Positions 27,325-36,131 of a DNA stretch of 64,000 nt are shown in pieces. The notes under the pieces were generated by a model, which worked only from the letters and a program-made list of their open reading frames with translations, had not been told where the DNA came from and did not search any database. The stretch is from Flavobacterium zepuense. Its GTDB lineage: Bacteria; Bacteroidota; Bacteroidia; Flavobacteriales; Flavobacteriaceae. Location of the stretch: positions 355,222-419,221 of the forward strand of contig NZ_VJVZ01000003.1 of the NCBI RefSeq assembly GCF_007097145.1, written 5' to 3'. Numbering within the stretch: position 1 is the stretch's first letter; every line of letters starts with the position of its first letter. The position numbers and the translations under genes were made by a program.

Positions 27325-27502
27325 AAATTAATGTTTTAAATTTGACTCACCAGAAAGCACTTAACATATTGTTATACAGTATTTTATAGTGATTATATTT
27401 AGTGCTTTTTGTGGTCTTTTGATACCTTTTTGAACTGCTTTCTGTGAGTCATTTTCAGCATACGCGGACAAGATGTATCAGTTTAACACAAAATGTATTT
27501 GT

Positions 27503-28747
27503 ATGAAAAGCAAGAACACCTTTGGTATCCAATTCATTATCAGGATTCCAAGACAAGACAAAAATGGTTTAGCTACTGTATATGCCCGTATTACAGTAAA
27601 TAGCCGCCGGACAGAAATTTCTCTTAAGAAAAAAATTGCAGCAAAAGATTGGGATGATGTAAGAGGTCGTGCAAAGGGAAAAAATAACGAAATCATTAAG
27701 CTTAACAGCCATATAGAAAGGATACGGACATTAATTGCCGATGGATACCATAATCTGGTGCAGCAACGTAAGACGGTCACAGTAGACGCAGTAAAGCTAC
27801 TATTTGTAGGTAGTGATGAAGAGATGATGACTTTAGGGAAACTGATAGAATATCATAATCAGGAATCGGCGCATAAACTGGCTCTAGGCACTATGAAGAA
27901 TTACAAGACCACACAGCGGTATATTAATAAATTTCTCAGGGAGAAGTACTATAGGAACGATATCTTGCTTTCAGAGCTGAATTACAGGTTCATCTTGGAC
28001 TTTGAGAGCTATTTGTTCCACTACACTCCCAAAGACCATCAAAAGCCTTTAAACAACAATGGTATCATGAAGCATATTGAACGCCTGCGCAAAATGATAA
28101 ACATGGCCATAACGCTTGACTGGCTCCCTAAAGACCCTTTTGCTAGTTTTAAGAAGCATTTTGACAGAGTAGAACGACAGTGTCTGACCAGTAAAGAACT
28201 TGCAGGGTTGGAAAATAAACAGTTCGCTATCGATCGCCTGAATCATGTCCGGGATATGTTCATTTTTAGCTGCTATACAGGGCTAGCCTACATCGATCTT
28301 GCTGAGCTTACGCCAGATAATATTACTACAGGGATTGATGGAGGTCTTTGGATATCAACAAGCAGGGCAAAGACAGACACAGTTGTACGTGTACCAATAT
28401 TACCACAGGCAAGGGAGGTGATGGAGAAATATTGGGATAACCCTAGGGCACAGAACAGCGGTACGGTATTCCCTGTAATCTCAAACCAACGAATGAACGG
28501 TTACCTAAAGGAGATTGCAGACCTTTGTGGTATAACCAAGGCTTTGACCTTTCACATTGCCCGACACACTTTTGCAACCACTGTTACACTAAGCAATGGT
28601 GTGCCTATAGAAAGCGTATCAAAGATGCTAGGCCACACCAGCATTAGAACAACACAAATCTATGCAAAGGTCGTAGAAAGCAAGCTCAGTGAAGATATGG
28701 GCAAATTACGGCAACGTTTAGCCCAGGCTTCGGTAAAGGAGGCTTGA
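27503..28747 (+). CDS. Tyrosine integrase, Bacteroidota IntDOT-like
   Basis: A 414-residue site-specific recombinase that inserts and excises the island. I choose the ATG at 27503 (MKSKNTFGIQF), the usual N-terminus of the family; the frame opens 10 codons earlier. An arm-binding domain (about 1-85) and a SAM-like core-binding domain (about 100-200) precede the catalytic domain. Visible catalytic residues are Lys in SRAKTDT, HIARH (His and Arg box II), the His of MLGHTS and the nucleophile Tyr in TTQIYAKV. The first catalytic Arg is replaced: the motif reads CYTGLAYID instead of TGLR. Loss of Arg I is known in IntDOT. The gene reads away from attL. Confidence 0.93.
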   Translation: MKSKNTFGIQFIIRIPRQDKNGLATVYARITVNSRRTEISLKKKIAAKDWDDVRGRAKGKNNEIIKLNSHIERIRTLIADGYHNLVQQRKTVTVDAVKLLFVGSDEEMMTLGKLIEYHNQESAHKLALGTMKNYKTTQRYINKFLREKYYRNDILLSELNYRFILDFESYLFHYTPKDHQKPLNNNGIMKHIERLRKMINMAITLDWLPKDPFASFKKHFDRVERQCLTSKELAGLENKQFAIDRLNHVRDMFIFSCYTGLAYIDLAELTPDNITTGIDGGLWISTSRAKTDTVVRVPILPQAREVMEKYWDNPRAQNSGTVFPVISNQRMNGYLKEIADLCGITKALTFHIARHTFATTVTLSNGVPIESVSKMLGHTSIRTTQIYAKVVESKLSEDMGKLRQRLAQASVKEA

Positions 28748-28771
28748 TAGTATTCCACAATTATTGAAAAA

Positions 28772-28822
28772 CGCAGACAGTGTCTGCGCAATTAGAAAAG
28801 GTCAGACAGTGTCTGACCTTTT
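28772..28822. repeat. Pair of palindromes sharing a CAGACAGTGTCTG core
   Basis: 28772-28788 is CGCAGACA-G-TGTCTGCG, and 28796-28822 has 13-bp arms (AAAAGGTCAGACA / TGTCTGACCTTTT) around a G. Both sit 25-75 bp after the integrase stop. The second, with A- and T-runs, can act as a bidirectional terminator. GACAGTGTCTGACC also recurs inside the integrase gene at 28176-28189. Confidence 0.8.
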
Positions 28823-28871
28823 TCTGTTGAGTTTATTTTGTAAGGCATACCAATCAAAACTTTGTATATCT

Positions 28872-28879
28872 TATCTTTG
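28872..28879 (+). promoter_or_regulatory. -7 box upstream of the 28942 gene
   Basis: TATCTTTG, 62 bp before the ATG at 28942. Confidence 0.5.
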
Positions 28880-28941
28880 TAAGAGGCAGGCTTTTAGGCT
28901 GCCTCCCACGTATTACTGCGAATTCCTAAAAAAGTATTATT

Positions 28942-29706
28942 ATGAAAGATACTTACTTCAAGACACGCCGCCCCTTTAAAAAGAGACAGCACCGATATGA
29001 GATTGGCAGTCCTGTCGGGTTGTGGAACCTATATGATGACAATCATTTCCTTGCCAGGCTATATAAGATAGGTATTAATGAACAGGAAGCATATTATCAT
29101 TATCACATGCATTATGCTACGAGCACAGGTAAATGCAATGAGGCAGAATTTTATAGCCATGTCCGGGAAATTGTAGCCGACCATATCGAAGCACTTCGGA
29201 AAGAATCTCCCTTCTCTACTAATCATGCCATCCACAGAGCTAACCTAAAATGCTTGCGCACCTTCAGGGACTACCTTGTCTCCATCAATATTTTTGGATA
29301 TCGTGACCCGGTAGATATCACTATTACTCGTTATGACAGCGAAATTTCTTCCCTTAAAAGGGAACTCGCCCAAAAAGAAAAACTTATACAAAAAATGAAA
29401 GCTTTTGAGACTGATCAGAAAATCAGGATTACCAAAGGCTATCTTTACACTCTTGTTGACTTAATCCAGCAATTACCAGAACTCAAACTTCCTGAAGACT
29501 CAGGAATGCGTCTGTTGCGCCCTTCCACTGAGATGGTATGGGTAAAGATGATATGCAAGTATTTTCAGCATGGTGACGAGGAAATCAGCTCACAAACTCT
29601 CAGAAGTTACTTCCCAGCCAACAAAGATGTACCAGGAATTAAATATCGTATCATTCAAGAGAAATATAAACTCTACAGGATAGTGTCAAGTAATAAGAGT
29701 AAATAG
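28942..29706 (+). CDS. Hypothetical protein next to integrase
   Basis: A 254-residue soluble basic protein of no family I recognise. Residues about 135-160 form a short coiled coil (SEISSLKRELAQKEKLIQKM), and the C-terminal part (EISSQTLRSYFPAN...GIKYRIIQEKYKLYRIVS) could be a winged-helix-like DNA-binding segment. Proteins of this size often sit beside Bacteroidota element integrases and may be regulators of excision; RteC was considered but its signatures are not visible. It has its own -7 box and follows the integrase terminator. Confidence 0.6.
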   Translation: MKDTYFKTRRPFKKRQHRYEIGSPVGLWNLYDDNHFLARLYKIGINEQEAYYHYHMHYATSTGKCNEAEFYSHVREIVADHIEALRKESPFSTNHAIHRANLKCLRTFRDYLVSINIFGYRDPVDITITRYDSEISSLKRELAQKEKLIQKMKAFETDQKIRITKGYLYTLVDLIQQLPELKLPEDSGMRLLRPSTEMVWVKMICKYFQHGDEEISSQTLRSYFPANKDVPGIKYRIIQEKYKLYRIVSSNKSK

Positions 29707-29812
29707 TGTGTTACATTGTTGCTATAGACAATAGCAATCTTAGAAGCTACTGTGGGACAGTTTAATAGTTTAAAGTAAACACGAATAAAACTTTAATTTG
29801 ATCTTCAGTAAT

Positions 29813-29833
29813 ACTTATTATTCGATAATAAGT
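29813..29833. promoter_or_regulatory. Operator-like palindrome of the Xre-ImmA cassette
   Basis: Perfect inverted repeat ACTTATTAT-TCG-ATAATAAGT, ending 2 bp before the -7 box at 29836. This is the expected place for the operator of the Xre-domain protein encoded two genes downstream. Confidence 0.75.
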
Positions 29834-29835
29834 TG

Positions 29836-29843
29836 TACATTTG
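29836..29843 (+). promoter_or_regulatory. -7 box of the DUF6932 cassette
   Basis: TACATTTG matches TAnnTTTG, 25 bp upstream of the ATG at 29869. Confidence 0.65.
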
Positions 29844-29868
29844 ATGACACAACAAAATAATTGTGTCT

Positions 29869-30321
29869 ATGATTCCAGAATTTATAATTGTTGAAAATGC
29901 ACTTTGGCCTTTGCTGCCTGCAGGGATATGGAATTCAGATATAGATGAGGTCTATAGCCGTTTAGCTAATAATCCCCATCGACTTGATTTATTTGAAGGA
30001 ATGAAACGGGGAGTTGAGATTATGTTTAGAGCCGGTTGTCCACAACTTTTTTTAGACGGTAGCTACGTAACCGGAAAACCTATTCCAAATGACTATGAAA
30101 TTTGTTGGGATGCAACTTTTGTAAATCCAGATTTGTTAGATCCTGTATTTATGGTTTTTGATAAAGGCAGAGAAGCTCAAAAGAAAAAATATAAAGGGGA
30201 ATATTTTCCAGCTTTCTGGATTGAGCAATCAAGTGGGAAGCCTTTCTTAGACTTTTTCCAGCAGGATAAGGAAAGTGGTGAGAAAAAAGGTATCATAAGA
30301 ATTGCTAACTATTTAAGATAA
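29869..30321 (+). CDS. DUF6932-like nucleotidyltransferase-fold protein
   Basis: A 150-residue protein. The motif LFLDGSYVTGKPIPNDYEICWD (about residues 58-79) is a GSx(n)D-x-E pattern of a minimal nucleotidyltransferase fold, characteristic of DUF6932. I choose ATG 29869; GTG at 29863 adds two residues only. The gene starts a cassette with the Xre-ImmA protein (12-bp gap) behind a palindrome-bearing promoter. By analogy with MNT-type antitoxins it may modify or restrain a partner. No toxin of the HEPN kind is adjacent, so this is inference. Confidence 0.7.
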   Translation: MIPEFIIVENALWPLLPAGIWNSDIDEVYSRLANNPHRLDLFEGMKRGVEIMFRAGCPQLFLDGSYVTGKPIPNDYEICWDATFVNPDLLDPVFMVFDKGREAQKKKYKGEYFPAFWIEQSSGKPFLDFFQQDKESGEKKGIIRIANYLR

Positions 30322-30333
30322 AAGTAAAGAAAA

Positions 30334-31587
30334 ATGATTACGAACGACAGACAGTACAAAATAGTGAAATCACAAGTTGATGATTTTAAAAATGCACTGG
30401 AGGGTCTATCTTTTACGCTCCCTGCAAATGTTCATCCTAAATTAGTTGAAGCTCACCGTAATGCTATTTATTCGAAACTTAATGAACTATTAGATGAAGT
30501 AAATGAGTATGAAGATTTAAAAGATGGTAAGATTATTATTTCTGAAATCGATAATATTGATCAATTACCGCTAGCACTCATCAGATCCAGAATTGCAAAC
30601 CAGCTAACACAATCTGAACTTGCTGAAAGATTAGGTATGAAAATGCAACAGATACAGCGTTATGAATCAGAGAAATACTCGTCAGCAAGTTTGAAAACAC
30701 TAATACGGATTGCTGATCAACTAAAATTAAAATTAAACGCAGATGTTCAACTTAAATCGACAGAGGCACCTGAAATATTAGACATAAAAAATTATCCATT
30801 CAAACAGATGTTTCAACGTAATTGGTTTGGAACATTCTTAGGATCGTATAATGATGCGGTAAAACAGTCTCCCAAACTTTTAGCTGAGTTATTTTCTGCG
30901 GCGGGAATTAACAATTTTAAATATTCCCTAACAAAAAAATCAATTCGGACAGGCAGTAATTTAAATGAGTTTGCACTTAAGGCCTGGTATGCACGAGTAT
31001 TACTTCAAGCAAAAAATAAGGAACCTGATAATGTATTTCACAAAGATGTAATTAATTCATCATGGCTGAAATCATTGGCTGAAATAAGTATTGAAGAAGA
31101 TGCCCCTCTCAAAGTTGCCAAATATCTTGATCAGAGCGGTATTAGGTTTATAATTGAGCCGGTTTTAGAAGGGACTTTTTTGGATGGCGCGGCATTGTTA
31201 TTAGATGATTTATCGCCGGTAATAGCAATGACCCTCCGTCATGATAGATTAGATAATTTTTGGTTCGTATTGTTTCATGAAATAGCTCATATTGTTCTAC
31301 ATTTAAATGAGAATTTGAATGCTATTTTTGATGATTTAGATGTGAAAATAGATGGAATAGAGCATGAAGCAGATGTTTATGCCTTAAATGCCTTAATACC
31401 AGATGAATTGTGGCGTAAATCTCTTGTTAGATTCAATCCATCGTACGAAACGATTATAAATCAGTCTGAAATGATGAATATACATCCAGCATTACTGGCG
31501 GGAAGAATTAGAAGGGAAACTGGTAAGTATTACTTATTTACAGATTTGATTGGTCAAGGCGAAGTGAGAAAACATTTTGAGAAATAA
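30334..31587 (+). CDS. Xre HTH plus ImmA/IrrE-type metallopeptidase
   Basis: A 417-residue two-domain protein. An Xre-type helix-turn-helix (about residues 78-130, LTQSELAERLGMKMQQIQRYES) is joined to a C-terminal zinc peptidase of the ImmA/IrrE class with HEIAH (315-319) and the third ligand in IEHEADVYAL (about 345-354). Such proteins cleave phage-type repressors or sense damage, and in defence cassettes they act as regulators or triggers. The N-terminal 75 residues are an extra helical region. Its stop is 10 bp before the ATG at 31598, and a TTG at 31577 would overlap it. Confidence 0.85.
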   Translation: MITNDRQYKIVKSQVDDFKNALEGLSFTLPANVHPKLVEAHRNAIYSKLNELLDEVNEYEDLKDGKIIISEIDNIDQLPLALIRSRIANQLTQSELAERLGMKMQQIQRYESEKYSSASLKTLIRIADQLKLKLNADVQLKSTEAPEILDIKNYPFKQMFQRNWFGTFLGSYNDAVKQSPKLLAELFSAAGINNFKYSLTKKSIRTGSNLNEFALKAWYARVLLQAKNKEPDNVFHKDVINSSWLKSLAEISIEEDAPLKVAKYLDQSGIRFIIEPVLEGTFLDGAALLLDDLSPVIAMTLRHDRLDNFWFVLFHEIAHIVLHLNENLNAIFDDLDVKIDGIEHEADVYALNALIPDELWRKSLVRFNPSYETIINQSEMMNIHPALLAGRIRRETGKYYLFTDLIGQGEVRKHFEK

Positions 31588-31597
31588 AGCATTAGTC

Positions 31598-32692
31598 ATG
31601 GATAGTTCATTTTATTTAGCTGTGTTAAAGTCGAAAGAAGGGGAATTTACTGCCCTTTCAAAGTTAGATGTCTTTACTAGGAGGCATACTTGTCCACTTT
31701 TCGACATTACACCTCTTGAGTTTGACAATCAAACTGGTAAAAAGCCGAAAACTTTAGAAGAGCATATTCACAATTTCTGCCATAAAAAATTTTTAAAAAA
31801 GTGGGCTAATAATCAGTGCTTTATAGATACTCATCTATTGAATGAGCAATTAATTAATGGTGTTAGTTGCTTAGAATATATTTATAGCCAACTTGCTCAG
31901 CAAATATTAATACCCATTATACCTGTACCTATAGCTAGGGTAAAGCCATCAACATTTGAAATTGGGGCACTTCAAAAGATAATCTCACTTTATCAAATAC
32001 AGGAATTAGGCATACGTGTAACAATTAATGATATTTCAACAAATTTAAGTAATAACTTGTTTTCATTATTAGACGGATTATCACTTAAGGTGACTAATAG
32101 TCACTTAATTTTGGACTTATCTAACTCAGATTTTTCCTATTTAGAAGATTTTTCAGATGCTATCATCAATATTTTGGAAGTATTCCCAAAATTCAAGGAA
32201 TGGAAATCATTTTCAATTTGTGGAGGAGCTTTTCCCCAGACCAATTTGATAATGAAAGGAGATAACTATATTCCCAGAAATGACTGGAAATGTTTTAAAA
32301 AAGTAAGCGCGAAATTATCCGGTGAATCTTATAATCGAGTTATTAACTTTGGAGACTATGGAATAGTATCACCCGGGTATTTTACTTTTGACCCACTTAA
32401 AATGTCTCGGAGCGCAAATATTCGTTATACGATTAATGATGAATGGTATGTATTAAAAGGTACTGCACTAAAAACATCTGATGATTACAAACAATATGTC
32501 ACACAGGCGACTAAAATTACTGAAGAATCATTTTTTGCAGGACAAACTTTTTCTAAGGGTGATCAACAATTAACAGATTGTTGCACAGGTAAAGTTAAAC
32601 CAGGAAGTCCTACTGTATGGAATTGGGCTGGAAATAATCATCACTTTACTAAAGTTGTGGCTGACCTATTCTCCAACCCTCGCGATTTTTAA
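31598..32692 (+). CDS. Beta-family (sce7725-like) protein
   Basis: A 364-residue protein resembling the phage T4 beta-protein family, also called sce7725-like: an opening SSFYLAVLKSKEGEFTALSKL, then CPLFDITPLEF, and a late GDYGIVSPGYF..NIRYTINDEWYVLKG block. No catalytic function is known to me for the family. The start at 31598 matches the family N-terminus better than the overlapping TTG at 31577. It is the third gene of the cassette, and its 3' end overlaps the opposite-strand sce7726 gene by 44 bp. Members of the two families are often neighbours, which supports a shared function. Confidence 0.7.
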   Translation: MDSSFYLAVLKSKEGEFTALSKLDVFTRRHTCPLFDITPLEFDNQTGKKPKTLEEHIHNFCHKKFLKKWANNQCFIDTHLLNEQLINGVSCLEYIYSQLAQQILIPIIPVPIARVKPSTFEIGALQKIISLYQIQELGIRVTINDISTNLSNNLFSLLDGLSLKVTNSHLILDLSNSDFSYLEDFSDAIINILEVFPKFKEWKSFSICGGAFPQTNLIMKGDNYIPRNDWKCFKKVSAKLSGESYNRVINFGDYGIVSPGYFTFDPLKMSRSANIRYTINDEWYVLKGTALKTSDDYKQYVTQATKITEESFFAGQTFSKGDQQLTDCCTGKVKPGSPTVWNWAGNNHHFTKVVADLFSNPRDF

Positions 32693-33230
32693 GATATTTT
32701 AATACAAGCTCTGACATTAAATTTGGATTGCAAGCTTCCGCCAACAAAGAATACAATTGTTGTCTAGTGTAAACACTTTTAATTTTATAACCAAAATGAT
32801 GAGATAAAATTTCGGCAGCCTCGGACTTCCATAACAATTGGGCTATCCTATAGACATCTCTACTTTCATTAAGCATTGCTTTGCGTTCATATTGGAATAA
32901 AATTTTATTATCTGAGTTCAGTTTAATAACATAAATACCCCACCACTCGGGTATATATTTCATGACTTTATCTAAGTGTTTTTCAGCAGTTATAATATAC
33001 GCCTTTTCAAAGACTTCACTATATGCATCAACCTGTGGCAAAAGCCTCACAAGGCTATCACGTTCTCCCTTAATTTCATATCCAACTAATTTACCATTAA
33101 GCACAGCTATATCTGCCCTAACTTGTCCGTTTTTTAACCCTAGTTCATCCACAACAATTGTGTCAACATCTTGGTGTGCGCTTTTTAAAATATCTTTGTG
33201 AAATGCAGTTCTTATAATTGGGTCTGTCAT
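32649..33230 (-). CDS. sce7726 family protein (PD-(D/E)XK-like nuclease fold)
   Basis: A 193-residue protein. The ATG at 33230 gives the family-like start MTDPIIRTAFH; an upstream Met at 33251 is less likely. The core VDELGLKNGQVRADIAVLNGKLVGYEIKGERDSL (about residues 24-57) has the D...ExK pattern of a PD-(D/E)XK nuclease: D in RADIAV, then EIK. It may therefore cut or bind DNA. It is convergent with the beta-family gene and overlaps it by 44 bp, an unusual layout, since these families are more often in tandem. Known phage-defence neighbourhoods motivate a defence role here. Confidence 0.75.
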   Translation of the reverse strand: MTDPIIRTAFHKDILKSAHQDVDTIVVDELGLKNGQVRADIAVLNGKLVGYEIKGERDSLVRLLPQVDAYSEVFEKAYIITAEKHLDKVMKYIPEWWGIYVIKLNSDNKILFQYERKAMLNESRDVYRIAQLLWKSEAAEILSHHFGYKIKSVYTRQQLYSLLAEACNPNLMSELVLKYLKNREGWRIGQPQL

Positions 33231-33251
33231 AATAATGTAATTTTTTATCAA

Positions 33252-33777
33252 GTATAACTCAAAAAAATACTTGCAAAGAACGATAAAATTACCGTATATA
33301 TTGATGATAATTACTATTAGCTAAGGCGAAATAATAATAAATTGGAGCACAGTACTATATTACATTGTGATTAATCAGGCTAATTAGGTAGTTATGCTTT
33401 CCTAATTAACGCCAATCCAATAAACTGACTTAATTAATATATAAAAGGAGAAGACTTGAATTTGTTAGAATCATAATTAAGAATTTAAAAAACTGTTGCA
33501 GCTTTTGTGATAAATACACTAAGAAAGTTTTATCCGTAGCACTGAAATGATTAGTTTTTAGTAAAATGAGGGACACAAATAAGTATTCCATCAATTACCC
33601 AGCTATTATAGTGTTTTGAGTCAATTGCTGTTTCTGTTAGTTACAAAATACGCATCTTTTTCATAACTTCGTTTTTTATAGCCGAGAGAACTCAGTTCCA
33701 ATTTCCTCAGGTGTCAGCAAAGGCCTTCGCTGTCATTCAAATGAACAATCCTAAACAAACTGAAAGCTAGAAATAAC
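33252..33777. other. A/T-rich intergenic region without recognisable gene
   Basis: This 526-bp stretch carries frequent stops in all frames, no hairpin-plus-T-run, no TAnnTTTG box near the next start and no repeat shared with the rest of the window. It probably contains the promoters of the divergent sce7726 and DUF262 genes. Confidence 0.5.
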
Positions 33778-35847
33778 ATGAAAGCAAACGAAACCAAAGT
33801 AGATAAATTTTTAGCAACAAATGAAACAACATTTGCTATTCCTGTTTATCAGAGAAATTATGACTGGACAATTTTTCAATGTAAGCAGCTACTTCATGAT
33901 ATAATCGAAGCGGGTAAAAACGATAAAGCAAATGCCCACTTTATTGGAAGCATAGTTTATGTTCACGACGATGTATATACAGCATCTGGGCTGACGGAGT
34001 TAACTATAATTGACGGACAGCAAAGACTCACTACTATTACATTAATTTATATAGCACTATTTCGGCTTGCCAAAGAACTTGAGAATCAAATGTTAGTAAA
34101 TCGAATTCAGAAAACCTATTTGATAAATGAATTTGCACCAGAAGAAGAAAAGCTAAAATTAAAACCTACTGAAAATAATAAGGAAGCACTTCATCATATC
34201 ATTAATTCAATAGACAATGAAGAGTTTATGGGATATTCAAATATTATTGAAAATTTCGATTATTTCAGGTCCGCAATAAAGGCTGAAAATCTTGAAGTAA
34301 TTCAGCGTGGACTTTCCAAATTAATTTTCATAGATATTGCACTTGACAGACAAAAGGATAATCCGCAAAGAATTTTTGAAAGTCTAAATTCAACAGGACT
34401 TGAATTATCCCAAGCGGATCTTATTAGAAATTATATTTTAATGGGACTTTCGAGAACCAATCAAGATAGAATTTACAAAAGCTACTGGGAAGTAATCGAA
34501 AAAAACGCAAAAGACGAAACCTTAAATAAAACTCGGATTTCTGAATTTATTCGTGATTATTTGACACTGAAAAACAAAGAAATTCCTAATAAGGGAGACG
34601 TTTATACAAAATTTAAAGAGAAATATCCAACTTCAACGATAGATGAATTAGAGATTGTTCTTACAGAGTTAAAATCGTTAGTTAAATATTACAATAAACT
34701 AATAAACCCGAAGAAGGAATCAGACCGGCAAATTAGAACTCAACTGGAATACATAAATAGGTTAGAAATAAATGTTGCATTTCCGTTCTTAATGAAAGTA
34801 TATGAAGACTTTTCTAATAAAATAATTGATAAAACTATTTTTATTTCAGTTTTATCAACTGTTCAGTCGTTTACATTCAGACGATTTATTTTGGGATTGC
34901 CGACAAATGCGCTCAATAAAATCTTTATGGGTTTGTATGATAAGGTTGAACTAAGCAACTATCTATTTTCAATCCAAAAATCATTATTACAAAGGTCAGG
35001 AGTCCAACGATTCCCCCGGAATACAGAGATTATAAATGCCCTTAAAGAAAAGGACGTTTATAATATTAAACCTAAAAACAGAACATATTTATTAGAAAGA
35101 CTTGAAAATTTTCAAAATAACGAACCAGTAATTATTGAGGGTAATTCTGATATAACAATTGAACATATTTTTCCTCAAAACCCTGACCCAAAATGGAAAA
35201 TTATGTTAGGTGCAGATGAATATAATTTGATCAAAGAAAACTATCTTAATACGATAGGAAATCTAACGCTATCGGGTAATAATGGGAGATTAGGTAACAA
35301 ACCTTTCCTTGACAAGAAGGTTATGAATTTTGATAAGAAAGAACAAGGTTATAATTTTAGCAGACTTTGGCTAAATAGAGATTTGAAAGAAAAAACAAAA
35401 TGGGACAAATTTGAAATTGAAGAACGAGGGAATACAATTTCCACACGCTTTATTAAAATTTGGGAAATCCCTGAAATTGATATGGAGCTTGAATCCAAAA
35501 ATGATGAGATCAATATATTTGATGCAGATGATCCCAAACATAAAAAATTAGAATATGCTATTTTCTTCAATCAAAAACTTGAAGTTACGCAAGTAGCAAA
35601 ATTATACACTGAAGTATTTAGGCAACTGTTTGACTTACAGCCTGAAACCTTTTTTACGACAGAAATTGGCGATAGGCTTAGCTTAACTAAAACACCTGAA
35701 ACGAATGCATTAAGACAAGCAATACCAATTAGTGAGACGTACTTCATAGAAGCTAATATTGATAATATGGGCAAATTCGACAGGATAAAACAAGCCTTGA
35801 CAATTTTTGGATTTGAAGACGAGCTATCCATTAAATATGCTGACTAA
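33778..35847 (+). CDS. DUF262-DUF1524 protein, GmrSD-like restriction system
   Basis: A 689-residue single-polypeptide protein of the GmrSD/SspE-like class. The N-terminal DUF262 domain has IPVYQRNYDW (21-30), HFIGSIVY (54-61) and the ParB-like nucleotidase motif DGQQR (79-83). The DUF1524 HNH nuclease lies near residues 455-510 with EHIFPQN (462-468) and NTIGNLTL. A C-terminal DUF5655-like region covers about 590-680. Proteins of this type cleave modified phage DNA (type IV restriction) or are regulated by phosphorothioation. No modification genes of that kind are adjacent, so it likely works alone. Confidence 0.85.
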   Translation: MKANETKVDKFLATNETTFAIPVYQRNYDWTIFQCKQLLHDIIEAGKNDKANAHFIGSIVYVHDDVYTASGLTELTIIDGQQRLTTITLIYIALFRLAKELENQMLVNRIQKTYLINEFAPEEEKLKLKPTENNKEALHHIINSIDNEEFMGYSNIIENFDYFRSAIKAENLEVIQRGLSKLIFIDIALDRQKDNPQRIFESLNSTGLELSQADLIRNYILMGLSRTNQDRIYKSYWEVIEKNAKDETLNKTRISEFIRDYLTLKNKEIPNKGDVYTKFKEKYPTSTIDELEIVLTELKSLVKYYNKLINPKKESDRQIRTQLEYINRLEINVAFPFLMKVYEDFSNKIIDKTIFISVLSTVQSFTFRRFILGLPTNALNKIFMGLYDKVELSNYLFSIQKSLLQRSGVQRFPRNTEIINALKEKDVYNIKPKNRTYLLERLENFQNNEPVIIEGNSDITIEHIFPQNPDPKWKIMLGADEYNLIKENYLNTIGNLTLSGNNGRLGNKPFLDKKVMNFDKKEQGYNFSRLWLNRDLKEKTKWDKFEIEERGNTISTRFIKIWEIPEIDMELESKNDEINIFDADDPKHKKLEYAIFFNQKLEVTQVAKLYTEVFRQLFDLQPETFFTTEIGDRLSLTKTPETNALRQAIPISETYFIEANIDNMGKFDRIKQALTIFGFEDELSIKYAD

Positions 35848-36131
35848 GAAAATAGCAACAGCTAACAAACCGTGACTTACATTCATCTATAAACTCTATA
35901 AAATGAAGTAATAATCCTTCTGAAATACAGCTTTATATATTTCCCATGTGGACTTTATAAGACTATCTGCTACGTTGTAACAAATACAGCCGGCAACAAG
36001 TGGCACATTGGTTTACAACCACAGAGTCAAAACTGAAAACAAAAAGTCATCTTTTGTCAGCGTATTGACACACGATCGGACGGAAAAAAGTAACTTAGAC
36101 GACTGAAATTTTTAATAAATATTGAATCAAA

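Noticed and set aside
28764..28979. Plus-strand 71-residue reading frame after the integrase
   Set aside because: It covers the palindromes and the -7 box of the next gene and overlaps its start; it is not coding by composition.
28942..29706. RteC family regulator
   Set aside because: Size and position fit, but the characteristic RteC sequence blocks are not present.
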